This document shows positions 32,251-42,399 of a DNA stretch of 64,000 nt, in pieces (positions within the stretch are counted from its first letter, which is position 1; the number at the start of each line of letters is the position of its first letter). The stretch covers positions 62,097,312 through 62,161,311 of the forward strand of contig CM057826.1 of the NCBI GenBank assembly GCA_030068075.1, read 5' to 3'. Made by a program: the position numbers and the translations under genes. This DNA is from Paguma larvata. Lineage: Eukaryota; Chordata; Mammalia; Carnivora; Viverridae. The notes under the pieces were generated by a model. That model made no database searches, was not told the DNA's origin, and saw only the letters and a program-made list of their open reading frames with translations.

Positions 32251-32411
32251 GCCACATCTTCTTTATCTGTTCATCTGTTAATGGACACTTGGGCTGCTTC
32301 CATAATTTGGCTATTGTAAATAATGCTGCTATAAACATAGAGGTGCATGTATCACTTTGAGGTAGTGTTTTTGTATTTTTTTGCATGGATACCCATTAAT
32401 GCGATCACTGG

Positions 32412-32567
32412 TTTTACATATGTGAAGTTTATTGCATGTCAATTATACCTAAATAAAGGTATGTACTTGAAAAGTATAATGTCCACAATAAATTTAAACA
32501 CATTGAATATGTTTAAATATAGGAGTTCATTATGATACAAAAAAAAAAAACCCAACTTAACAACAGG
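32412..32567 (+). mobile_element. Poly-A-tailed L1 3'-end insertion (left arm of an inverted pair)
   Basis: TTTTACATATGTGAAGTTTA through GAGTTCATTATGATAC and a 12-A run, placed between AATGCGATCACTGG and GAGCGATTGGATTG, which look like diverged copies of the interrupted L1 target. Confidence 0.7.
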
Positions 32568-32987
32568 AGCGATTGGATTGTAGAATAGTTCAATTTTTAA
32601 CTTTTTGAGGAAACTGGATACTATTTTCCACAGTGGCTGCACCAGGTTGCATTCCGACCACAGTGCCAGGAGGTTCTTTTTTCTCCACATTCTCATCAAC
32701 ACTTGTATTTCTTGTTTTTTGTTTTTTGTTTTTAATTTTAGCCATTATGATAGGTATGGTGATATCTCATCATTAGCTGGAAATTTTTAAAGAACTTTCA
32801 CTCATTATCAGTTTGGTTACCTAGAGGTAGAGTTCACAGAGGACAAGTAAATGCTTGATTATGTCTCTTAATTGCCAGCTTTCAAAAAAAAAAGAGTAGA
32901 TAGGCTGACAGCTTCCAAAAGTGATTAGTGAGCTATTTGTTCGTGAGTTGCTCTTGTTATTGGGTTGGGTTTTTGTTGTTGTTTTGG

Positions 32988-33700
32988 TGTTTTTTTTTTT
33001 CTTTTGTATCATAATGAACTCCTGTATTTATACATATTCGATGTGTTTCAATTTATTGTAGGCATTATACTTTTTTTTTTTTTTTTTGAGAGACATAGAG
33101 ACAGAGCATGAGCAGGGGAAGGGCAGAGAGAGAGGGAGACACAGAATCCGAAGCAGGCTCCAGGCTCCGAGCCCTCAGCACAGAGCCTGACGCGGGGCTC
33201 GAACCCACAGACTGTGAAACCATGACCTGAGCCAAAGTTGGCTGCCCAACCAGCTGAGCCACCCAGGCGCCCCGGCATTATACTTTTTAAGCAGATACTG
33301 TTATTTAGGTATAGTTGACATGCAATAAACTTCACGTATGTAAAGTTTCCAAGTTGATAAATTTTGACATGTGTTACACTTAAGAAACCCTCAACACAAT
33401 AAAGATAATAAACATATCCAATACCTGGACTTTTTGATGCTTAAATTTTCCCATCTTTGGGCCCTTGTAATAATTTGATACCTTCTTTGCTTTTTGGTAC
33501 AGCAAGGTGCTCCGGCTTATTCTGTACATTTCCTGTCCCAGATTTGAATCAGTCATTTCTTCATTGTCTGTGCCCCTCAGCAGTTAAGTACTTCTTACAG
33601 ACCTCTTTAGTCAACAGAACTAGGAAATACATTTTCTTTTCACAAGTGAAAAATGCATTGTGTTTCCACCAATATTTCTTTTGGTTTTAGATTTTATTTA
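32988..33700 (-). mobile_element. Reverse-oriented L1 3' sequence (right arm of an inverted pair)
   Basis: Poly-T, then GTATCATAATGAACTCCTGT and, beyond the SINE at 33076, AGGTATAGTTGACATGCAAT and ACTTCACGTATGTAAAGTTT. Its first 150 bp are the reverse complement of the left arm. The remainder (GATGCTTAAATTTTCCCATC, AATCAGTCATTTCTTC) is older L1 3'UTR. Confidence 0.7.
33076..33273 (-). mobile_element. Feliform tRNA-Lys SINE with perfect 15-bp TSD
   Basis: Reverse copy ending GAGCCACCCAGGCGCCCC. TSD GGCATTATACTTTTT at 33061-33075 and 33274-33288 without mismatch, so relatively young. Confidence 0.96.
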
Positions 33701-33887
33701 TTTATTTAATTTAATTTTTTTTTTTTGAGAGAGAGAGAGAGAGAGAGGGAGGGAGGGGGGCAGAAGGAGTAAAAGAAAGAATCTTAAGCAGGCTCCATGC
33801 TCAGCATGAAGCCCAATGTGGGATCACGACCTGAGCAGAAATCAAGAGTTGGATGCCCAACCAACCGAGCTACCCAGGTGCCCCTGA
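33700..33887 (-). mobile_element. Feliform tRNA-Lys SINE with internal loss
   Basis: ATTTATTTAATTTAATTTTT to CCGAGCTACCCAGGTGCCCC. TSD AGATTTTATTT (33689-33699) / AGATTTCATTT (33888-33898). The B-box region is missing (CCCAATGTGGGATCACGACC). Confidence 0.88.
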
Positions 33888-33898
33888 AGATTTCATTT

Positions 33899-33928
33899 TT
33901 TAAAGTTTATTTATTTATTTTGAGAAAA

Positions 33929-33961
<33 letters not shown>

Positions 33962-34125
33962 GTACATGGGAGGGGCAGAGAGAGAGAGAGAGAGAGAATC
34001 CCAAGCAGACTCCCCACTGACAGTGCAGAGACTGATGTGGGGCTCGGACTCATGAACCTCAAGACCATGACCTGAGCCAAAACCAAGAGTTGGATGCTTA
34101 CTTGACTGAGCCATCCAAGTACCTC
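33899..34125 (-). mobile_element. Feliform tRNA-Lys SINE
   Basis: AAGTTTATTTATTTATTTTG, a (GA)n run at about 33929-33950, and ACTGAGCCATCCAAGTACCT. Adjacent to SINEs on both sides. Confidence 0.9.
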
Positions 34126-34128
34126 TGA

Positions 34129-34228
34129 GAATGTTATTTTTAAGTAATCTCTGCACCCTATGTGCTCAAACCTACAACCCTGAGATCGAAAGTCACACAC
34201 TCTACCAACTGAGCCAGCCAGGTGCTCC
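34129..34228 (-). mobile_element. Short SINE variant without CT tract
   Basis: TTTTTAAGTAATCTCTGCAC, CTACAACCCTGAGATCGAAA and ACTGAGCCAGCCAGGTGCTC. Confidence 0.88.
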
Positions 34229-34401
34229 AAATAATATTCCTAATTCAAACTTAATATTATAATATTTTCTCTTAATCTCTTTGATTTTAGACGTATTTTC
34301 CCTTTCACTGAAAAATTTTAGTTCTAATGCATAACATACTCTTTCACTCTATTTACATATATATATATAATTTTAAAATAATAACATCAATATTATTATT
34401 G

Positions 34402-34506
34402 AGGGGTGCCTGGCTATCTCATTTGGTAGAGCATGCAATTCTTGATCTCAGGGTTGTGAGCTCAAGCTCCATGTTGGGTGTGGTGATTACTTAAAAAAAT
34501 AAAATC
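34402..34506 (+). mobile_element. Short SINE variant without CT tract
   Basis: GGGGTGCCTGGCTATCTCAT, AGAGCATGCAATTCTTGATC, TCAGGGTTGTGAGCTCAAGC and TGATTACTTAAAAAAATAAA. Confidence 0.9.
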
Positions 34507-36153
34507 CTAAAAAATATATTATTGACATTATAATTACTAAGCGTCATTTAAGATTTCTTCACTATTCTGTTCTTAGAACACAACCTATAGGGAATATATT
34601 GGCACATTACTGTGTTTTAAATTCACTTGAAATTGTTATTTTCTCTGTAGTTGAGCCACTAACTTGATAATAAAGTCTCTTAGCCCGAGTTCCATAGATA
34701 ACATAGCTTCTCTGGATCAAAAGCTTACTTGTTTGTACTTTACCAGGAAGTGCAATCCTAGCGAATCAGTCATGACAGAACAAGGGAGTGTGGCAGGGAA
34801 AGAGGGACGGCAAATGCAAGGGGCTGGCTGCTGCTTTGTAGCAAATGTGTCGCTCCATCCATTGGGTTTGTCCTCAGAGAAAGCATATGAACAGTTGCAT
34901 CTCAGGATAGCTCGCCATGAGTCAGGAAATGGGCTTTTATTTGGTGGATCCCATATCTTATTTGTCAGGGTTTTGCTCCATCCCCCTGCACTTCTGAGTT
35001 ATGCATGTATGGGCATCGTGCTAGCTTGTGGTGTTTCGTGCTTCAGTAGCAATAGGCAGGCTTTGGATAGGAGGCAGGACGCTTGTGGTGCATGTGTGAG
35101 GTGAGGTGCTGTGGGACTGTGTCTGAGGAAGATGGTCACCGGGGTGTTGGCTAGACAGAATCCACATAGAGTTGGTCACCACAGAAGTGGCTGAAGAGAA
35201 ACAAAAGGCCAAGAGCCTTGGAGACAGATGAGAGTTCAAATATCTGAGGTAAAACCCAAGAGGTCTGATACAGTAACCCTTCTTGTACTGCTCGGTGCTC
35301 ATTATGTCTAGTCCCATACTGAAATATGGGTTCTCTGCCTTTGTGGGGACAAAATGACTTCACTCCTTCGAAGACAGTGCAAATCCAATCACTTACAAAA
35401 GTCCCTCCAATGTAGTAGCCAGCCAGAATCTCTGTAAAGACCGAAGGCAAGTATTTTAGGGAGACAAGCTACAGTTCTCTGAAGCTGCAGCTAGTCCCAA
35501 GCCTGTGATAATCATAGCATCTCTTTCCTCCATTACTCATTCTAGATTCCCTCACTCTTGGCTTATACTTCAGTTGGCCTGATTACTGTCCAGTGGACTA
35601 AACTAGACTTTCATTTCTGAAGGGTCTGAGCCTTTAGTTGCCTTTCCCTTGTCAAGTTGTTGTTGTTACAATTGCTCGTTTTCTGTTATCACTGGGTATG
35701 GAAGTACCAAGAGATGTTCTAGTGAATCCCCTGGGCACTGGACACACTCCCCCTGATTCCATCGTGTGTAACAGCAACACTGGCCCCTCACTGTAATCAG
35801 AAGCATTACCTGGCCAGTATGGTAGCTCCACCATCTCCAGGTTCATAGCCACATCAGGACCCCAAGGTGTCCAGATGGTAACTGCAGCACCCAGTTCAGT
35901 GGACCCCACATGCTGTCCTCTGAGAAGCTTGCTCCTCCTCTCTGAATTGGAGCCTAAGATTGTGGGGACAATTTAAATGCATCTGGGTTATTTAAACCAT
36001 CTGTAAATAGGTGTCCTGCTTTTCCTCCCTTTCCCATTCTGCCAACTGAGGTGTTGTTTGAACTCATTCACAGCTCACGAATCATGTAATTTTTTATGGG
36101 CATGGGGTTTTAAAATGAGCAATAAAATATCTCTGCTTTAAAGGTCACCTGTC
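34507..36153. other. Intergenic DNA, mostly unassigned
   Basis: About 1.6 kb without SINEs. Short open stretches occur on both strands (for example minus strand 35652-35909) but have no splice context or family resemblance that I recognise. A degraded LTR-type element is possible; I cannot demonstrate it. Confidence 0.45.
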
Positions 36154-36367
36154 GGGGCGCCTGGGTGGCTCAGTCAGTTAAGGGTCTGACTTTGCTCAGG
36201 TCATGATCTCTTGGTTTGTGAGATCAAGTCCCACACCGGGTTCTGTGCTGACAGATCAGAACCTGGACCCTGCTTCGGATTCTGTCTCCCTCTCTCTGCT
36301 CCTCCCCCACTCATGCTCTGTCTCTGTCTCAAAAATAAATACTAAAAAAAAATAAAAATAAAAAAAT
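36154..36367 (+). mobile_element. Feliform tRNA-Lys SINE
   Basis: Head GGGGCGCCTGGGTGGCTCAG. TSD GGTCACCTGTC (36143-36153 and 36368-36378). Confidence 0.95.
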
Positions 36368-36689
36368 GGTCACCTGTCATCAGCACTCTTTTCCCCCATC
36401 GCCCACAACTGATGTGGTCCTTCTTTTATCTTTTGATTTGAGATGCTCTAATTAAAGATCATCCCTCTATATTCTACAGGCAGTAGCTTGATTTCCCATT
36501 TAGTTTCCACGGCATTCTTCTCATAATCCCCCTTCTCCCACCCCATTCCATTAGGCCCTGCTCTAAGGATCTGGCCAGGGCCAAATATTTACAGATCCTG
36601 TACTCTGGGCCCAGCCCAGTTCTCATCACTGAGGACTGAGTGGTGGCCCAAGCCAACTTGGCTTCTGTTATCCTCATGGCATGCAGAGC

Positions 36690-37190
36690 TGGGAAATAAA
36701 AAATAAATAAACAGGTAAACAAGATAATAGCATCTAGTGATAAGTGCTTTGAAGAAAACATAACATGTTTAGATCTTCATCGAGGATACAGCACACATGT
36801 GCTGAGATCTACATGTCAAAAGGAGCCATCTGCCTAAGGACTCAAGGAGAGTGTTCCAGGCAGAGGGTACTGCAAATGCAAAGTCCCTGAGGTATCAATG
36901 AGAATAATGAAGTGGAAGTTTGAAAGTAATGAGTTCCCAGTAATGAGGTCAGAGAACCAGTAGAGGCCAGATGGCGTAGGGCCTTGTAGGCCACATTAAG
37001 GAGTCTGGATTCCATTCGAAGGACAATGAGAAGCCAATAGCGAGGTTTGAGTTGGGGAATGTTAGGATCTGATTTAGTTTTTTAAAAAGATTCTCTGGCA
37101 GCCGTGATGAGACTGAATTGGAGAGGAGTAAGAATAAAATCAAGGAGACCAGTTAGTAGGTAATTACAGCGACCCAGGTGAGAGATGACA
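36690..37190 (+). repeat. Ancient interspersed repeat (family not assigned)
   Basis: GTGTTCCAGGCAGAGGGTAC, TGCAAATGCAAAGTCCCTGA, GGGCCTTGTAGGCCACATTA, GGAGTCTGGATTCCATTCGA and GATTCTCTGGCAGCCGTGAT. The same blocks recur at 44400-44530 and 47095-48320. Confidence 0.7.
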
Positions 37191-37413
37191 TGGGAAGCTA
37201 TAGGACCTATGTCACTGATACAGTCTACTACCAACTACATGCTTTTGGATCTCTGTCACTTTCTACCTGATACTGCAGTTAATTTCCTGCCAGACTAGGA
37301 GATTCCTGATGTCAGGTCATCCCAAGAACCAACAATAAGACAGTAACAAATGCATGTTGAATCAATCTAAGGTACTAACTTTTGCAAAGAACTTTAGCAT
37401 TGACAAGGCCTTT

Positions 37414-37415
<2 letters not shown>

Positions 37416-37471
<56 letters not shown>

Positions 37472-37590
37472 AGTAGGCTTCACGCCCAAAGTGGAGCCCA
37501 ATATGGAGCATGAATTCATGACCCCAAGATCAAGACCAGAGATGATACCAAGAGTCAGATACTTAAGTAACCAAGCCACTAGGGCACCCG
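37416..37590 (-). mobile_element. SINE relic whose tail is a (GT)n microsatellite
   Basis: Reverse-oriented SINE body ending CAAGCCACTAGGGCACCCG. Its 3' end is a run of about 26 GT units (37416-37469) instead of A-rich sequence. Imperfect TSD GACAAGGCCTTTCCT (37402-37416) / GACAAAACTTTTCCT (37591-37605). Confidence 0.8.
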
Positions 37591-37654
37591 GACAAAACTT
37601 TTCCTTAATTCATTGTTTCATCCCATCCTCTTGTCAAGTCTGCAAAGTTGATAT

Positions 37655-37810
37655 GATTAGATTGTGGACTTTACATGTCCCCTTTGATTTAATCTTTGCC
37701 ATGATCTGATGAGGTAAGGACTATTTGTTTAGAGTTGAGAGATAAGCAAACTGAGATTTAGAGAGGTTAACCTGCCAAAGTCACACAGTCAATTAACGGT
37801 GGCATCAGTT
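37655..37810 (-). repeat. MIR relic
   Basis: TGATGAGGTAAGGACTATTT, AGCAAACTGAGATTTAGAGA and GGTTAACCTGCCAAAGTCAC fit reverse-oriented MIR. Confidence 0.75.
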
Positions 37811-38274
37811 TGTACTCAGGCGGCTCTGAAGAGCATGAGATGTACTTTGTGACTTATGTAAGCCAAAACGTTGCCTCCAAGCCTGATTTGTTTCATCAGT
37901 CCAAATACTCCTAGCAGAAGCTTGGGAGCAGATTTTACGTTTCTCATTAATTTGATGGGGCAGGAGGCCAAACAACAAAAAATCTGTTGCTAACATCACA
38001 ATGGTCTGCTTTACTCAGCAATCAAGATGCTGTGTCCCCAACTGATAGAAAATATCTTATGTTCCAGCCACTCAGAAATTGAAGGCTTGTTCTAGGATTT
38101 CCATGACTTGGCAGGACAGATTCTGTCCTTTATCAGGTACAAAATGGTAAGGCATTGACCAAGCCCTACTACTAGAATTAGAGAAACAAATATATTCATT
38201 AAATTCTCTAAAATAGCTATCAGTCACAAATCCTAGTGTTCCAGGCATAGAAATGGGACTCAAAAACCTACCTT

Positions 38275-38303
38275 ACACACACATGCACACACACACACAC
38301 ACA
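38275..38303 (+). repeat. (AC)n microsatellite, interrupted
   Basis: ACACACACATGC then about 9 AC units. Confidence 0.9.
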
Positions 38304-38353
38304 TCCAGAGAGTGATGAAATTCATTTAATTTACCATTAAACTCTGGGTTCTT

Positions 38354-38599
38354 TTTTTCTTTTTAAAATTTTTTTTAACATTTATTTATTTTCGAGACAC
38401 TTAGAGACAGAGTATGAGCAGGGGAAGGGCAGGGAGAGAGGGAGACACAGAATCTGAAGCAGGCTCCGGGCTCTGAGCCGTCAGCACAGAGCCCGACACG
38501 GGGCTCGAACTCACAGACCGGGGCTCGAACTCACAGACCGCGAGATCATGACCTGAGCTGAGGTCAGCCGCTTAACCAACTGAGCCACCCAGGCGCCCC
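38354..38599 (-). mobile_element. Feliform SINE with an exact 20-bp internal tandem duplication
   Basis: Full-length reverse copy ending GAGCCACCCAGGCGCCCC. The 20-mer GGGCTCGAACTCACAGACCG is present twice in a row (38501-38520, 38521-38540). TSD TAAACTCTGGGTTCTT (38338-38353) / TAAACTCTGTGTTCTT (38600-38615). Confidence 0.96.
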
Positions 38600-38624
38600 T
38601 AAACTCTGTGTTCTTACAGGGCAG

Positions 38625-38712
38625 CAGCCATGCCCTGTTTATTATTATAGCATCCAGTCCAGAGTCTGGCTCAGAATAAGCACTCAATAAATATTTGTTG
38701 AGTGAATTCCTA
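38625..38712 (+). repeat. L2 3'-end relic
   Basis: ACAGGGCAGCAGCCATGCCC and CAGAATAAGCACTCAATAAA, then TATTTGTTGAGTGAATTCC. Confidence 0.8.
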
Positions 38713-38774
38713 AAAATCTATAGATTAATATAATTAATAAATCTATTAAAAAGATCTTTAGAATATTCTAGAAC

Positions 38775-39032
38775 TTCACTATCCAGTACAGTAGTGACTG
38801 TCCACATGTGGCAATTGAACACTTGAAATGTGACTAGTCCAAATAGAGAGGTGGAGTAAGTGTAAAATACACATCAAATTTGAAGACTTAATATGAAAAA
38901 AAAAGAATATTTTGCAAATACTGGCTTAAATACATGACTAAAAATAATTTCGCTTGTGTTAAACATGGCTAATAGAGTATTTAAAATTACACACGTGGCT
39001 CACATTATATTTTGATTGATAGCATGGCTCTA
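38775..39032. mobile_element. hAT-like non-autonomous DNA transposon (family not assigned)
   Basis: CACTATCCAGTACAGTAGTG, CCACATGTGGCAATTGAACA, CTTGAAATGTGACTAGTCCA and TGATAGCATGGCTCTA are blocks of a common mammalian DNA-transposon repeat. The ends are weakly inverted. Confidence 0.6.
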
Positions 39033-39352
39033 AAAGGCAGAATAAAGTTCAGGGGAAAAAACTGTTCTTGAAGGAGAGGACAAGCCATTGATTAATTACA
39101 CTTTCCATCTTGAACTTATCAAAAAATCTTAGGTTTCTTCTGAGGCCAGCTTCTCCCATGGCAAACAAGAGATCATTAGGATTCTATCTAGGTCAGAGGG
39201 GCAGACTGGCAGTTCAGAGGCCTGGAATGTGGCTTGCAATTATAGTTGACAGAGAAGTTTTCCTAAAATCTGAGTATGTTATCACCATTTTAAAATGGAG
39301 AGATTTCATATGCAGCCCCAAATTTGTAATGCTTTTTCAAAAATGCGAAGCT

Positions 39353-39470
39353 CTAGGGGGACTGACAGGCTCCGTCATCAGAGCATGTGACTCTAGATCT
39401 CACGGTCATGAGTTCAAGCCCCTACCTAGCTGGGTGTAGAGCTTAGGTAAAAAAATAAATAGATAAATAA
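39353..39470 (+). mobile_element. Short SINE variant without CT tract
   Basis: GGGGGACTGACAGGCTCCGT, ATCAGAGCATGTGACTCTAG and CTGGGTGTAGAGCTTAGGTA, with an AAATAAATAGATAAATAAAG tail. Confidence 0.82.
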
Positions 39471-39479
39471 AGGCATTAC

Positions 39480-40930
39480 CTATAAAAAGAAATGGGAAGT
39501 TTTAGTAATACTGACCTTACATGGAAGCCATCAGCTACAGCTAAAAAGCGGAAACCACTTTTGGACAGGGAATGGACTCTCCAGCTTTCCATATTGTATT
39601 CCCTACACTGAGGCAAATTCTTACTGGTAGAGTTAAAAAAAAAAAAAAGTAAAACATTTCTTATAACCATTCTTTCTGGTAATTTGAAGAAAACAGAAAA
39701 GTAGATCAAGAAAGTGTATATATTTTTTGAGGAAGTGAAGAACATTCAACGGTGTTTCATATAACTACGAAGTTTATCTGTTGAAGAAATGTATCTTAAA
39801 TCAGAATTGACTAACAACTCTGGAGGGTGTATGATTTTGCAATCCCTCATCTAGTCTGGCTGGATCTAACGTTATAGGAGATGTCGAATAATACCAGGTC
39901 TCCCTTGTGCTTTGAGTTGATGTAAAGTCTTATCTGTCTGCTTCCAAATTTACCCTAGAGGTCTAAGAAAAATTCCAAAGTATTATTAGGCAGTTTGTGT
40001 AGACCTGGTTAAGACCTACATGATATAGGCTTGAAAGAAGTAGCTAGTGCCCTCCCGTCCCTTAAAGTACTCCTCACAGAACTACAGTCTTCAAAGCACC
40101 TCCTGTCCTGTCTTGCCTGATCAACCCTGAGAGGGGGTAGGGGCGGGATTCCAAAGATGGGGCGGTAGAGTGACTTCCTAGGCACACAGGTAGTCTGTGG
40201 AAAAGCATACAATAGACCCAGAACCCTCTGCCCTCTGGAGGCATTCTGGAGGGTGGACACAGGTAGATGGCAGGAGAAAAAAAGTGGAAATGAAAGAGAT
40301 AGGTCTAAAGAACGGTGGTAGTTGGAACGGGCAAGGAAAGGGTAGAGGATGTCAGATATTGAAGAGTGGAACTAAGACAGTGGAAAGGAGAAATGAGAAA
40401 GGCGGTATGTCGGTGGTTTTGGGAGAACCTCATTCCACCAGCGGCAAAATGGAGCCCAGAGGGGAGGTGGTTTGCCCAAAGACGCCCAGCACTTTGCCAG
40501 GTGGGCGCTAGATCCTGAGCACAGGTATCCCGATCCCAGTGCAGGATCTTCCTTCTGTCCATCCCAGGGAAGACAGCAGTGGGCCTGAGGCAGTAGCAAC
40601 AGAGTCGCCACCTGGTTGGCTGGAAAGCTCTGCCCAAGGCTGGTTAGCGCCATTAACCGTCAAAGACTCAGGTAGCCAAGTCCAAACAATCCTAGCAAGC
40701 GCCTTTGAAGCCACGATTTTCACGTGGCTGAGGCTTTTCCCAACTTCCAGCTCAAGGCGGCGTCTGAAATACTCAACCACTATTCAGAGACTTTCGGAAT
40801 CTGCCGAGAGATGGTCAGGAGCTTTTGGAAATGTAAAGGAAGCAATCAAACATCAAACGACCGATATTTCGGAACGGCACAATCTCCTAAAAAATATTCA
40901 GGAATATTGGAGACCGTGGGAAGATAGTTA
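39480..40930. other. Intergenic DNA upstream of FAF2
   Basis: About 1.45 kb with no SINE or LINE. Becomes CpG-richer from about 40670. A MIR-like GAGCCCAGAGGGGAGGTGGT segment lies near 40450. No exon supported. Confidence 0.5.
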
Positions 40931-41560
40931 GGAAGCAGCCGAAACCGGCCAATCGGCGTTCGGGAAAATCCGGAGCTTCTCGAGGAGCACTCGGTACCTC
41001 TCGGGTCTTTACGATCGATTCGGGAGTCTTGGGTCTCAGTGGGGCTGATTCGTTCGCCGCCTAAATCGTAAAGGCGACTGGAACCGACAGTCCCTCGGCA
41101 ATTTCCGGCAGTGTTCGGTACTGGCCCGAGAGTGGCGCCCTCTGACGGCAGGAACTGTCACCATCATCAGATGGTAGCCTGACGCTGCGCCAGCATGCGC
41201 AGACGCAGTTGCGCGCCGGCGGCCGTTCAGAGCGGACGTGGTTGCTACTGAGGTCACTTCCGGCGGGTGACGGTGCGGACGGGTCAGAAGCGTAGAGGCG
41301 GCGGCAAAATGGCGGCGCCTGAGGAGCGGGATCTAACCCAGGAGCAGACAGAGAAGCTGCTGCAGTTTCAGGTAGCAGCGAGTACTCGGTGCAGCAAATG
41401 CCTCCACGGGCTGGGGAATGGGCCCCTAGAGGAGCCCAGAAACCTTCTCAGATTGGGCCCGAGATTCTTCTCAGACCAGCGGCGGCCCCCTCCCCCCAGA
41501 CGCTAACTGCCCTGCTGCTCCCGGCCCCCGAACCTCTGTCGGTCCCCAGCCTTCCAGCCA
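40930..41560 (+). promoter_or_regulatory. FAF2: FAF2 CpG-island promoter
   Basis: CpG-dense region spanning the FAF2 start codon. From left to right: a CCAAT box (GGCCAATCGG, about 40948); a strong CTCF-like motif in reverse form, GGCGCCCTCTGACGG (41134-41148); an NRF1-like GCATGCGCAGACGC (about 41193-41206); an ETS-type CACTTCCGGC (41255-41264); and a YY1-type AAAATGGCGGCG (41306-41317) overlapping the start codon. No TATA box. This is the usual set for a broadly expressed housekeeping promoter. The start is probably within about 41220-41300. Confidence 0.88.
41309..41371 (+). CDS. FAF2: FAF2 exon 1 coding part (residues 1-21)
   Basis: ATG in the context GCAAAATGG opens MAAPEERDLTQEQTEKLLQF then Q, and is followed by a GTAGCA donor, ending in phase 0. 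These are the first 21 residues of FAF2 (UBXD8/ETEA), a 445-residue ER and lipid-droplet hairpin protein. It recruits the p97/VCP ATPase through its C-terminal UBX domain for ER-associated degradation and controls lipid-droplet turnover. The exon covers the start of the N-terminal UBA ubiquitin-binding domain. The remainder of UBA, the hairpin, UAS and UBX lie in later exons. I searched the rest of the window for the expected exon 2 start (DLTGIESMDQ) and did not find it, so intron 1 exceeds 22 kb. Confidence 0.96.
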
Positions 41561-41754
41561 GGGCTGCGGCCCTCTCCTCTCCCCTCAGTGGGTCAGCTTC
41601 CCTGGTTTCCCTTAGCGGCGCCCGTCCTCAACTATCTTTCCCAGTCCGGCTACCCGTCGGACCCTCTCCACCCATCGACTCTATGTCTACCGAGATGCCT
41701 AATCCCCACCGCGGAGTTGGCTTCGTTTCGGGTCTCTGGAAAACCTACCGGCAT

Positions 41755-41885
41755 CCCATGCTTTTTCTACAAATATTTATTGATGGCTTCTTGGGTGCCT
41801 GGTCCTGTACTGGGCGCTCTGGTGGGGGAGGGGGCAGACCTGGCCCCCGTGCCCTAAAGGTGTGGGAGGACACCACATAAGGAAA
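41755..41885 (+). repeat. Fragment of the unassigned ancient repeat (5' part)
   Basis: AAATATTTATTGATGGCTTC, TTGGGTGCCTGGTCCTGTAC and ACTGGGCGCTCTGGTGGGGG correspond to the start of the copy at 47095. Confidence 0.55.
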
Positions 41886-42399
41886 CAATGCAACATTGTA
41901 AGTGTCATCGGTGGCTCCTGACTTGGTTTATTACTCTGGGCTTATTCCTGGACTCCGATTCTTGACTGTGCTTGAGGTGGGTGGTAACTTGCAGAAATCT
42001 GCCTCCTTTTAGTGGTTGTCGTGTTAAGAACTTTTGGCACTAAGCACTTATCTCTGACCTGGAGAATCTGGCTGGAGACCACTAGGGTGGGTAACCTTGT
42101 CTCTTTATTACCATTATAATGGATATCAGTTTCCTTAATTCTCAACGACTTCTCTTAAAAATGTCTACCCCCTAAGGATGTTGTGGAAATCAAATGAGTT
42201 TATGGATGTATGAAGGGCTTTGCAAACTGAAATGTTCCTAAATGGTATTGCTAGTATTAATCATTATTTAACTTAGGATAGAATTAAAGCTAGTGGTACA
42301 TTTATTCCCTAATGGAAAACGGGTTAAACGTTTATTAATTCAGCAATATTTACCAAGAACCTTAGTGCTCGTGCACTGCTAGTTCAAGTGCCATTTATT

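Larger units (their letters stand above)
31775..32810 (-). mobile_element. Carnivore L1 3'UTR, reverse orientation, interrupted
   Basis: AATGTAGTTACCATACAGCG, GTCCATTGCGACAGGTGCAC, AGATGCATCCATGTCATTGC and TTGGCTATTGTAAATAATGC, then after an insertion (32412-32567) GAGGAAACTGGATACTATTT and CACATTCTCATCAACACTTG. Same family as the piece at 10430. Confidence 0.85.

Noticed and set aside
34664..35104. A 146-codon plus-strand open frame
   Set aside because: No family resemblance and no regulatory context; within the length expected by chance in this much sequence.
35151..35909. Two minus-strand open stretches of about 99 and 85 codons
   Set aside because: No recognisable domain, splice context or codon pattern; possibly a degraded repeat, not enough to call a gene.
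40508..40931. Open frames on both strands just upstream of the FAF2 promoter
   Set aside because: Mutually overlapping, without known motifs or splice support.
41389..41880. A 163-codon plus-strand frame overlapping the end of FAF2 exon 1
   Set aside because: Lies in another frame and in the CpG island and first intron, running into an ancient repeat; no protein similarity recognised.
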